Below are positions 1 through 5,439 of a DNA stretch of 5,439 nucleotides, piece by piece; position 1 is the first letter of the stretch, and every line of letters starts with the position of its first letter. The stretch comes from Dehalococcoidales bacterium. Its GTDB lineage: Bacteria; Chloroflexota; Dehalococcoidia; Dehalococcoidales; UBA5627. The DNA lies in NCBI GenBank assembly GCA_012719115.1, contig JAAYAZ010000007.1, forward strand, positions 1 through 5,439, written 5' to 3'. The notes under the pieces were generated by a model. The model was not told where the DNA came from. It ran no database searches and saw nothing but the letters and a program-made list of their open reading frames with translations. The translations under genes were made by a program, and so were the position numbers.

Positions 1-1
1 A

Positions 2-64
2 TGGAAAGGCAAGCACCGTGAGCTTGTCGAATTCATAGCGGCGTCTTATTATTCCAATCGTTAA
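2..64 (+). CDS. Possible C-terminal tail of an upstream gene (partial)
   Basis: This is the only + strand frame open at the left edge. It reads about 20 codons, ending in LVEFIAASYYSNR and a TAA at 62-64, and the other two + frames stop by positions 21 and 38. The residues look protein-like (mixed charge and hydrophobic, with an amphipathic stretch), but 20 open codons can easily arise by chance. I do not recognise the family. If real, the gene ends 41 bp before the helicase gene, with that gene's promoter in between. The ATG at position 1 is in another frame and is stopped after six codons, so it is not the start of this fragment. Confidence 0.35.
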   Translation, partial: WKGKHRELVEFIAASYYSNR

Positions 65-65
65 A

Positions 66-95
66 ATGACCTCATAATCCCCCACGTGTTATAAT
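66..95 (+). promoter_or_regulatory. Sigma70-type extended -10 promoter of the helicase gene
   Basis: A perfect TATAAT lies at 90-95 and is preceded by TGT at 87-89, giving an extended -10 (TGnTATAAT). A -35-like ATGACC (4 of 6 to TTGACA) lies at 66-71, 18 bp upstream. The expected transcription start is near 102, only about 4 nt before the ATG at 106. The CACGTG palindrome at 83-88 overlaps the spacer and could be coincidental. Confidence 0.65.
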
Positions 96-105
96 TAATG
101 CACTT

Positions 106-2307
106 ATGGATATACTTTTCTCATTAAATCCCGAACAAAGAAAAGCCGTCGAAGCCATTAACGGGCCTGTGCTTATAATTGCCGGCCCCGGCAGCGGCAA
201 AACGCGCGTAATCACACACCGCATCGCTTATCTGATTCGCGTTTGCGGAGTAAGCCCGTACCGCATCATGGCGGTTACATTTACCAATAAGGCTGCCAGA
301 GAAATGGTTAATCGTTTGAATACGCTGGTCAGCTCTTCGGTAAAAGACCTTACTATGGGCACCTTTCATGCAATTTGCGTTCGTATATTGCGGCAGGAAG
401 GGGCAGTAATCGGAGTTGAAAAAAGTTTTGTAATTTACGATAACGATGACCAGATAAGGCTTATTAAGAAGTGTTTCGAAGCCTTAAATCTTGACCCGAA
501 ACAATATGTCGCCTCTGCTATTCTTTCGCATATCAGCAATGCTAAAAGCCAAATGTTGACTCCCGAAGCATATATACAGCAGGGAGGCAGTTATTTTGAA
601 GAGATTGTCGGCAGGGTATATGAAAAATATCAGCAGATGCTTGAAAAAAGCAATGCGCTCGATTTCGATGACCTGTTAATGAAAACGGTGAAGCTGTTTA
701 AAAAACACCCGGATGTCTTGGAAAAATATCGTTCACGCTACCTGCATGTAATGGTGGACGAATTTCAGGATACCAATCAGGTGCAGTATCAGTTGGTTAA
801 ACTACTGGCGGGAGGATACCGTAATATCTGCGTGGTAGGAGACCCCGACCAGTCGATATATTCCTGGCGCTCGGCAGATGTGCGCAATATTCTCGATTTT
901 GAAAAGGATTTTCCGGATGCTAAAGTTGTTATGCTGGAGCAGAATTATCGCTCTACCAAGAATATTTTAACAACTGCCTCCTGTGTAATATCGCCTAACA
1001 GTCAGCGTAAGAAAACCGAGCTTTGGACGGACAACGAGCCGGGCGGTAAAATCGAAATTATCGAAACATTTACTCAGCAGGAAGAGGCTCAATTCGTTGT
1101 AAGGGAAGTTGAGCGTCTATTAAAAACCGGAGAGGCAAGGCTTTCGGAGTGTGCCGTAATGTATCGCACCAATGCTCAGTCCCGTGCACTGGAAGAAGCC
1201 TTTATCCGATACGGCACGCCGTATAAACTGGTAGCCGGCACGCGTTTCTATGAAAGACGGGAAATCAAAGATATTATTGCTTATCTTAAACTGATTCACA
1301 ATCCGCGCGATACCGTCAATCTGTTAAGGGTAATAAATGTTCCGCAAAGAGGTATCGGTGACCGAACTGTCAGTTTGCTTACCGAATGGGCTTCATCGAT
1401 GAATATCTCCCAGTATCAGGCTTTAAAATCCTTGGCAACGTCACAGGATTATGCTAACAGCCCTTTCAATGCCAGAAGCGCTCGTTTGTTAACTGATTTT
1501 TATAATATGATAGCCGAGTTGGAAGAAATGAGCAGAGAATTGAAACCGGATGAGCTTTTCGACCAAATCATAAATAAAATAGGCTACAAAGCATATATAA
1601 AAAGTTTAACCGATGATGAAGACAGATGGGAAAATATACTGGAATTGCGCTCGGTTGCTAAACAGTACTCTGATTTTGAACCGGAAGAAGCGCTCTCCGC
1701 TTTTCTTGAAGGTATTACGTTGGTATCGGATGTTGACGGGCTTGATGATGTTGTCGATGCGGTAACGTTGATTACCCTGCATCAGGCAAAAGGTTTGGAG
1801 TATCCGGTGGTGTTTATGGTGGGAATGGAGGAGGGAATCCTTCCCCATATTCGCTCATTCGATGACCCCGCACAGATGGAAGAAGAACGCCGCCTGTGCT
1901 ATGTCGGTATCACGCGGGCAAAGAAGAAGGTCTATCTTTTAAGAGCTTTTCGCCGCAATTTGATGGGTGCAAGTACGCTCAACAACCCTTCGCGTTTTTT
2001 GAAAGATATTCCAACAAATCTTGTAAAAAACAGCGGTAACGGTTTCGGGCAAAATCAATATAATGAAAGACCGGTAAGAAGCGATATGTACTCGTGGGAA
2101 AGAAATATACCTGTTCCTGCTGCCGCACCTGTGGCTGATTTACCTGAATTGAAAGCAGGTGACAGGGTGAAGCATTCGCAGTTCGGACAGGGCACTGTTG
2201 TAAGCTGTAAGCCGGCAAATAATGACAGTGAGGTTGTAATCGCATTCCCGGATGTCGGGATAAAAAGACTGCTGTTAAGTTTTGCCAAACTGGAAAAGGT
2301 TGAGTAA
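106..2307 (+). CDS. pcrA: PcrA/UvrD-type superfamily 1A DNA helicase
   Basis: ATP-dependent 3'-5' DNA helicase and translocase of the UvrD/Rep/PcrA group. The family acts in nucleotide-excision and mismatch repair, in clearing RecA and stalled RNA polymerase from DNA, and in plasmid replication. All helicase motifs are visible: Q motif around Gln11, Walker A AGPGSGKT (26-33), Ia (57-67), TFH (86-88), Walker B VDEFQDTN (217-224), III GDPDQSIYSWR (245-255), IV EQNYRST (278-284), IVa from Tyr382, V TLHQAKGLE (557-565) and VI from EEERRL (592-606). After a hydrophilic linker, residues about 684-733 (AGDRVKHSQFGQGTVV...) form the Tudor-like RNA-polymerase-binding tail typical of PcrA. The 733 aa length is normal for the family. 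The ATG at 106 places the Q motif correctly and no earlier ATG, GTG or TTG exists in frame. No Shine-Dalgarno precedes it; with the promoter so close, the mRNA is probably leaderless. The gene ends in tandem TAA TAA. The family call is firm; pcrA versus uvrD is only a naming choice. Confidence 0.97.
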   Translation: MDILFSLNPEQRKAVEAINGPVLIIAGPGSGKTRVITHRIAYLIRVCGVSPYRIMAVTFTNKAAREMVNRLNTLVSSSVKDLTMGTFHAICVRILRQEGAVIGVEKSFVIYDNDDQIRLIKKCFEALNLDPKQYVASAILSHISNAKSQMLTPEAYIQQGGSYFEEIVGRVYEKYQQMLEKSNALDFDDLLMKTVKLFKKHPDVLEKYRSRYLHVMVDEFQDTNQVQYQLVKLLAGGYRNICVVGDPDQSIYSWRSADVRNILDFEKDFPDAKVVMLEQNYRSTKNILTTASCVISPNSQRKKTELWTDNEPGGKIEIIETFTQQEEAQFVVREVERLLKTGEARLSECAVMYRTNAQSRALEEAFIRYGTPYKLVAGTRFYERREIKDIIAYLKLIHNPRDTVNLLRVINVPQRGIGDRTVSLLTEWASSMNISQYQALKSLATSQDYANSPFNARSARLLTDFYNMIAELEEMSRELKPDELFDQIINKIGYKAYIKSLTDDEDRWENILELRSVAKQYSDFEPEEALSAFLEGITLVSDVDGLDDVVDAVTLITLHQAKGLEYPVVFMVGMEEGILPHIRSFDDPAQMEEERRLCYVGITRAKKKVYLLRAFRRNLMGASTLNNPSRFLKDIPTNLVKNSGNGFGQNQYNERPVRSDMYSWERNIPVPAAAPVADLPELKAGDRVKHSQFGQGTVVSCKPANNDSEVVIAFPDVGIKRLLLSFAKLEKVE

Positions 2308-2368
2308 TAATCCGTAAGATTTCATTTGTATAAATAAATGGCAAACGTGGGTAATTTAGATGATTTGC

Positions 2369-2504
2369 GGGGATTGCTTCGTCCCGACTTGCCGGGACTC
2401 GCAAAGACATCACAATTTTATTTATTATACGTTTTAAGTAAAAGAATTCCTCAAAACGTCATTACGAGGAATTCCAAATTTAATACGGGCAACGAAGCAA
2501 TCTC
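2369..2504. repeat. Composite inverted repeat, MITE-like or palindromic interspersed element
   Basis: Two degenerate copies of one unit lie head to head. The outer ends are a perfect 10-bp inverted repeat, GATTGCTTCG (2372-2381) and CGAAGCAATC (2493-2502). Inside these, CTCGCAAAGAC (2398-2408) mirrors GTCATTACGAG (2458-2468) imperfectly. Each half resembles the interspersed unit GTCATTGCGAGG...GAAGCAATCTC that I recall from many bacterial genomes (from memory, not searched). The left half carries its own hairpin, GTCCCG/CGGGAC (2381-2386 and 2393-2398, 6-nt loop). TTGC occurs directly outside both ends (2365-2368 and 2505-2508) and could be a 4-bp target duplication or chance. No transposase is encoded, so if mobile it would be non-autonomous. 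Confidence 0.7.
2444..2474. repeat. Nested perfect 9-bp inverted repeat (hairpin)
   Basis: GAATTCCTC (2444-2452) and GAGGAATTC (2466-2474) are perfect inverted copies around a 13-nt loop. The right arm overlaps the GACGAGG-like core of the right repeat half, so the left arm may be a further partial copy of that unit. No U-run follows, so it is not a canonical terminator, although in RNA it would form a stable stem. Confidence 0.6.
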
Positions 2505-2528
2505 TTGCATTGGATTTAATAAATGCAA
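2505..2528. repeat. Short inverted repeat at the right edge of the composite element
   Basis: TTGCATT (2505-2511) and AATGCAA (2522-2528) form a perfect 7-bp dyad with a 10-nt AT-rich loop. It directly abuts the repeat end and could be either flanking sequence or a third layer of the element. It is AT-rich and weak as an RNA stem. Confidence 0.4.
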
Positions 2529-2597
2529 TGGTTAGAATTGTCAGACCCAAGTGGTTGTCGTGTTAGCTGACGATAAAACTTACTTTTAATGACTGCC

Positions 2598-2603
2598 GGG
2601 AGG
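2598..2603 (+). promoter_or_regulatory. Shine-Dalgarno site that fixes the mutL start
   Basis: GGGAGG sits 6 nt before the ATG at 2610. The in-frame ATG at 2589 lies upstream of this site and has no SD of its own, so 2610 is the start. Confidence 0.85.
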
Positions 2604-2609
2604 CTGCAA

Positions 2610-4313
2610 ATGGCCATAGAGGTACTAAAAAACGAGGTCATCAACAAGATAGCAGCCGGCGAGGTTGTGGAGCGAGCTTCGTCAGTAGTAAAAGAGCTGA
2701 TAGAGAACTCTCTTGATGCCGGCTCTACCGGTATAACGGTTGAAATTTCCGGCGGCGGATTGGCTTTAATAAGTGTTACTGATAATGGCAGCGGTATTCC
2801 GGCGGATGAAGTCGAATTGGCTTTTACAAGGCATGCCACCAGCAAAATATCCGGATTTGAAGACTTATTTGCCAATAACAGCCTTGGTTTTCGCGGCGAG
2901 GCATTACCAAGCATTGCTTCAGTTTCTGATGTCGAAATCACTTCTTTTAACATAAATGACAGTTCCGGCATTTATGCCGAATTAGAAAATGGAACGGTTA
3001 TCAAAAAGCAAAAACAAGCCCGGACACAGGGCACGACAATAGCGGTCAAGAACCTTTTCCGAAATGTACCTGCCAGATTGAAGTTTATAAAGTCCAAGAC
3101 AACAGAAAACAGCCATATCGCCAATGTGGTATCTCAGTATGCCCTGTCATTCCCCGATGTGCGATTTACGTTATTTATCGATGGACGCGAGAGTTTAAAA
3201 ACACCGGGAACCGGAAACCTTATCGATAGCGTCAATGCTGTGTATGGCATAGAGGTTGCTTCAAATATGCTGCCGGTTAATAACAGCCATGATTACAGCG
3301 CCGATGATATAGGTATCAGAATCAGCGGTATGGTTGCTTCTCCGGCAGTAAGCCGTTCCACACGTAAATATATCAGTCTATTCGTAAACAGGCGCTGGGT
3401 TGCTAACCGAAGCCTTGTCTGGGCGGTAGAGGAGGCATACCACGGTCTTTTGATGACCGGGAAGCATCCGATTGCCGTGATAAATATAGAGGTTGCACTT
3501 TCCAATGTGGATGCTAATGTTCATCCGACAAAAACGGAAGTGCGTTTTACGGATGAAGGTGATGTATATTCAGCGTTGCAGAGAGCTATTCGTCAATCAC
3601 TGGTAAATACAGCTACTGTTCCCAGAGTGGAAGAAATCGGAGTTGCCTATCGTGGAGTATCCCGGATGATTAGTCCTGCCCAACAAAGGCACATGGATAT
3701 GAATATTGTTATGAAGGAAGAGACTGGAGAATCAGTGCTGTCATCTCTGCCGGTACTACGTGTGCTGGGTCAGTCAATGAACAGCTATATTATTGCTGAA
3801 GGACCCGACGGGATTTATATCATCGACCAGCATGCCGCCCATGAGCGCATTATGTTTGAAAAAATCACAAAACAGAAACAACAACAGGGTGTGGAAACAC
3901 AGGGGTTGCTGGAGCCGGTAAGTATCGAGGTTCTACCTGTGCAAGATGAAATACTGAGTAAGCGTTATCACTATTTAGAAGAATTTGGTTTTACCGTTGA
4001 ACCTTTCGGCAACAGGACTTATTTAGTCAGAGCGGTGCCCTCCATAATGTATAACAGGGATTGGCAAGCCGCTTTGAATGAACTTATCGATAAATTGTCA
4101 GAAAAAGATAATGCAAATATAACAGAGCATATAATTGCTACTATGGCATGCCATAGTGCAATCAGATTCGGACAGAGTCTGTCAATTGAGGAAATGCGTG
4201 AGCTGGTGCGCCTGATGGAGCAGGCAGACCTTCCGCATGCCTGTCCGCACGGCCGGACAACCATGATTCATATAACAAAAAAACAACTGGAAAAAGAATT
4301 CGGCAGGATTTAA
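2610..4313 (+). CDS. mutL: DNA mismatch repair protein MutL, endonuclease type
   Basis: Mismatch-repair ATPase that couples mismatch recognition by MutS to strand removal; this form should also nick DNA itself. It is 567 aa from the chosen ATG, which gives the family's standard N-terminus with IAAGEVVERASSVVKELIEN at 14-33. GHKL ATPase residues are Glu29 and Asn33, DNGSGI (58-63) and GFRGEAL (93-99). The transducer-domain lysine is in VHPTKTEVRF (Lys308). After a short linker (about 335-378) the C-terminal domain carries the metal-dependent nuclease motif DQHAAHERIMFE (406-417, matching DQHA-x2-E-x4-E), ACHSAIR (513-519), CPHGR (545-549) and a terminal FGR. QGLLEP (431-436) fits the beta-clamp-binding QxLxxP motif. 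Thr550 stands where CPHGRP usually has proline. A 303-bp gap follows the helicase gene on the same strand; no mutS is in view. It ends in tandem TAA TAA, 49 bp from the convergent gene. Confidence 0.97.
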   Translation: MAIEVLKNEVINKIAAGEVVERASSVVKELIENSLDAGSTGITVEISGGGLALISVTDNGSGIPADEVELAFTRHATSKISGFEDLFANNSLGFRGEALPSIASVSDVEITSFNINDSSGIYAELENGTVIKKQKQARTQGTTIAVKNLFRNVPARLKFIKSKTTENSHIANVVSQYALSFPDVRFTLFIDGRESLKTPGTGNLIDSVNAVYGIEVASNMLPVNNSHDYSADDIGIRISGMVASPAVSRSTRKYISLFVNRRWVANRSLVWAVEEAYHGLLMTGKHPIAVINIEVALSNVDANVHPTKTEVRFTDEGDVYSALQRAIRQSLVNTATVPRVEEIGVAYRGVSRMISPAQQRHMDMNIVMKEETGESVLSSLPVLRVLGQSMNSYIIAEGPDGIYIIDQHAAHERIMFEKITKQKQQQGVETQGLLEPVSIEVLPVQDEILSKRYHYLEEFGFTVEPFGNRTYLVRAVPSIMYNRDWQAALNELIDKLSEKDNANITEHIIATMACHSAIRFGQSLSIEEMRELVRLMEQADLPHACPHGRTTMIHITKKQLEKEFGRI

Positions 4314-4362
4314 TAAACACACTTTGGGGATGAATATCTATGATAATTAGCATATCAGGATA

Positions 4363-4833
4363 TCAATCTTCAATAATTTCAGTATCTTCCTGTTTTTCGT
4401 TACGCTCTATAAGCTCCCACCTGACCATCCCGTCTTCTATCAACTGCCTGATCTTCTTTTCGGCATAGGTCAACTGACAATGTTTGCCGGTTTTTATTTC
4501 CATAATAACAACTTCTTGCGGGTCGCCCTGTGCTAAACCGGGAAAAACAATCATATCTATGGGAGTGCCTATAAATCTGGCTTCGGTCGGGTCATATTTG
4601 AACTCGGGTAGGTATGGTGTCATCTGTTCGGTGAATTTCCCGGTCAGGACTGCTCTGCTCTGCGTAATCGCCGATTGCCGGATTTTCTTTTTTTCCTGTT
4701 CCAAAGCTATAATTTCAGCTTCCTGCCAACTCCTGAATAATTTTTTATAACGCCAGTTTATGAGGTAGGAATAAATAACAATTATCAGAAGTGCGATTAT
4801 AGCCGATATGGTAACTATCAACCATGTATCCAT
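4363..4833 (-). CDS. Membrane-anchored Holliday junction resolvase-related PD-(D/E)XK protein
   Basis: A 156-aa protein matching, from memory, the family described as 'endonuclease related to archaeal Holliday junction resolvase' (Endonuc_Holl). Residues 4-24 form a single hydrophobic helix followed by basic residues (WRYKK), so the rest is predicted to face the cytoplasm. A charged helical stretch, possibly coiled coil, spans about 34-60. The nuclease-like core has Glu69 in the first helix (GKFTEQMTPYLPEF), Asp93 (GTPIDMIVF) and Glu112-Ile-Lys114 in MEIKTGK, which is the D...ExK signature, then a basic helix (117-132). The tail is acidic. The ATG at 4833 is chosen because the membrane helix starts there and an SD-like GGCAGG lies upstream; an in-frame ATG at 4923 would overlap pyrE and add a non-homologous leader. 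It lies 23 bp after pyrE, probably cotranscribed. Activity and substrate are unproven for the family as far as I know. Confidence 0.85.
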   Translation of the reverse strand: MDTWLIVTISAIIALLIIVIYSYLINWRYKKLFRSWQEAEIIALEQEKKKIRQSAITQSRAVLTGKFTEQMTPYLPEFKYDPTEARFIGTPIDMIVFPGLAQGDPQEVVIMEIKTGKHCQLTYAEKKIRQLIEDGMVRWELIERNEKQEDTEIIED

Positions 4834-4842
4834 AATGAGATA

Positions 4843-4848
4843 CCTGCC
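4843..4848 (-). promoter_or_regulatory. Ribosome binding site of the resolvase-related gene
   Basis: On the minus strand GGCAGG lies 9 nt before the ATG at 4833, within the 23-bp gap after the pyrE stop. It is a moderate match and supports the short start over the upstream in-frame ATG inside pyrE. Confidence 0.5.
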
Positions 4849-4856
4849 TGTTGTGA

Positions 4857-5429
4857 TTATTTTTGCGGCTGGGTGCTTGAACCAAGTTTGATTAGAGGAA
4901 TGCCGGCGGCACACATCGGGCAATCCTCCGGTTTATATGTGATTGTCTTTGAGCGCAAACAACTAAAGAGGGGGGCCCCAAAGGCATGTTCATGCTCCGA
5001 GCGGTCAACAAGCACACCGATACCGATTACTTCCCCTTCCTGCTTACGAACCAGGTCAAGTACTTCCCTTACGGACTTTCCGGTAGTGAGAATATCATCG
5101 ACAACAAGCACTTTTTCTCCCGGCTTTACCCCAAACCCGCGTTTGAATGCCCTTTGATCACCGTCTTTTTCAGCAAAGAGGCTCCTGATAGCGAGTTGCC
5201 TGCCGACTTCATGGGCAAGAATAATGCCGCCCGTAGTGGGACCGGCTACAACTTCAATATTATAATCGGCAAAATGGCTGCTGATAAGGCTACAAAGCTG
5301 CTCGGTATAACCGGGATGCTGCAAAACATGGAATTTCTCCCAGTAGACAGGTGAATGCAATCCGGAAGTCAGCAGGAAATGCCCTTCCAGTATAGCGCCC
5401 GCTTTTTTGAATATTTCCTCTGTATTCAT
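4857..5429 (-). CDS. pyrE: Orotate phosphoribosyltransferase, Thermus-family type
   Basis: Transfers the phosphoribosyl group of PRPP to orotate to give orotidine 5'-monophosphate, the fifth step of de novo UMP synthesis; cytosolic, usually a dimer. It is 190 aa, normal for the family. Visible features are the N-terminal substrate loop FLLTSGLHSPVYWEK (18-32), AGPTTGGIILAHEVGRQL (62-79), a catalytic-loop-like basic segment (KDGDQRAFKRGF, 88-99) and the PRPP-binding motif VLVVDDILTTGKS (107-119). The C-terminal tail EDCPMCAAGIPLIKLGS (168-184) is what I associate with the Thermus/Caulobacter/Helicobacter PyrE clade rather than the E. coli type. The ATG at 5429 gives the usual N-terminus (MNTEEIFKKAGAILEGHF). 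The gene reads into the resolvase-related gene 23 bp downstream. The promoter and upstream partners, possibly other pyr genes, lie beyond the window edge. Confidence in the function is high; the clade assignment is from memory. Confidence 0.95.
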   Translation of the reverse strand: MNTEEIFKKAGAILEGHFLLTSGLHSPVYWEKFHVLQHPGYTEQLCSLISSHFADYNIEVVAGPTTGGIILAHEVGRQLAIRSLFAEKDGDQRAFKRGFGVKPGEKVLVVDDILTTGKSVREVLDLVRKQEGEVIGIGVLVDRSEHEHAFGAPLFSCLRSKTITYKPEDCPMCAAGIPLIKLGSSTQPQK

Positions 5430-5433
5430 ATCG

Positions 5434-5439
5434 TCACTC
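5434..5439 (-). promoter_or_regulatory. Weak Shine-Dalgarno of pyrE, cut by the window edge
   Basis: On the minus strand GAGTGA precedes the pyrE ATG, with GAG 7 nt upstream of it. The match may extend beyond the edge. The embedded TGA could also be the stop of an upstream gene, which cannot be decided here. Confidence 0.35.

Larger units (their letters stand above)
2308..2609. other. Intergenic region between helicase gene and mutL
   Basis: About 300 bp without a credible gene. It begins with a second in-frame TAA after the helicase stop. It holds a composite inverted repeat (2369-2504), a small TTGCATT/AATGCAA dyad (2505-2528), a hairpin-rich stretch (2538-2576) and the mutL ribosome binding site. 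The 65-codon open frame at 2338-2535 is made mostly of repeat sequence and has no SD, so I do not call it. I see no GC-rich hairpin with a U-run that would terminate the helicase transcript. The best -35/-10 pair for mutL (TTGTCA at 2538-2543 with TGTTAG at 2561-2566) has a poor -10, so it is uncertain whether mutL has its own promoter. Confidence 0.7.

Noticed and set aside
14..34. GTGAGCTTGTCGAA resembles the interspersed repeat core CCTGAGCTTGTCGAAGG seen in many genomes
   Set aside because: The flanking palindromic halves are missing, and the bases also read as plausible codons of an upstream gene tail, so a repeat relic is not supported.
2381..2430. GTCCCG/CGGGAC hairpin followed by an AT-rich tract as the pcrA terminator
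   Set aside because: The stem is 6 bp and the T-rich stretch starts about 17 nt after it, so it does not fit an intrinsic terminator; it is better explained as part of the repeat.
2338..2535. 65-codon + strand open frame between pcrA and mutL
   Set aside because: It lies almost wholly in the composite repeat, has no SD and has no recognisable protein character.
2589..2609. Upstream ATG giving a 574-aa MutL
   Set aside because: It lies before the GGGAGG site, has no SD and adds seven residues absent from the conserved MutL N-terminus.
4341..4363. TGATA/TATCA and ATATC/GATAT small dyads between the convergent genes as a bidirectional terminator
   Set aside because: The stems are only 5 bp of AT-rich sequence with no adjacent T-run on either strand, so they are too weak to call.
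4834..4923. N-terminal extension of the resolvase-related protein from the ATG at 4923
   Set aside because: It overlaps the pyrE 3' end in another frame, and the membrane helix and SD support the ATG at 4833.
4986..5354. 122-codon + strand open frame opposite pyrE
   Set aside because: It is antisense to a clearly recognisable pyrE and shows no independent coding signal or start site.

Overview
The window reads as an ordinary bacterial chromosome segment of moderate GC carrying DNA-repair and pyrimidine-synthesis genes. The best guess for the host is Chloroflexota, class Dehalococcoidia. This rests on the mix of a PcrA-type helicase with a C-terminal Tudor-like tail, an endonuclease-type MutL, a Thermus-family PyrE and a membrane-anchored resolvase-like protein, plus an interspersed GTCATTGCGAGG...GAAGCAATCTC-type repeat. 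No sequence search was possible, so the taxonomic call is an inference from memory; the sequence does show that it is not an enterobacterium, whose MutL lacks the endonuclease motifs.

Layout on the + strand: a possible 20-codon tail of an upstream gene stops at 62-64. A strong extended -10 promoter follows, and then a pcrA/uvrD helicase gene (106-2307) whose ATG lies only a few bases past the expected transcription start, so its message may be leaderless. A gap of about 300 bp (2308-2609) holds a composite inverted repeat of about 136 bp, followed by a dyad-rich stretch leading into mutL (2610-4313, with a clear Shine-Dalgarno). mutL converges on two minus-strand genes. In transcription order these are pyrE (5429-4857) and, 23 bp downstream, a small gene for a membrane-anchored PD-(D/E)XK protein related to archaeal Holliday junction resolvases (4833-4363). 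The pair looks like an operon that starts or continues beyond the right edge.

How the genes relate: PcrA/UvrD unwinds DNA in repair and MutL is the mismatch-repair nuclease and coordinator, so their adjacency makes functional sense. The resolvase-like protein has an intact-looking catalytic core, but its in vivo role is unknown as far as I can recall. PyrE makes orotidine monophosphate in UMP synthesis and has no obvious link to repair. I see no RNA gene, CRISPR array, complete insertion sequence or convincing intrinsic terminator. I also see no clearly novel multi-gene system; the points worth a second look are the leaderless helicase start, the composite repeat and the membrane-tethered nuclease-like gene.
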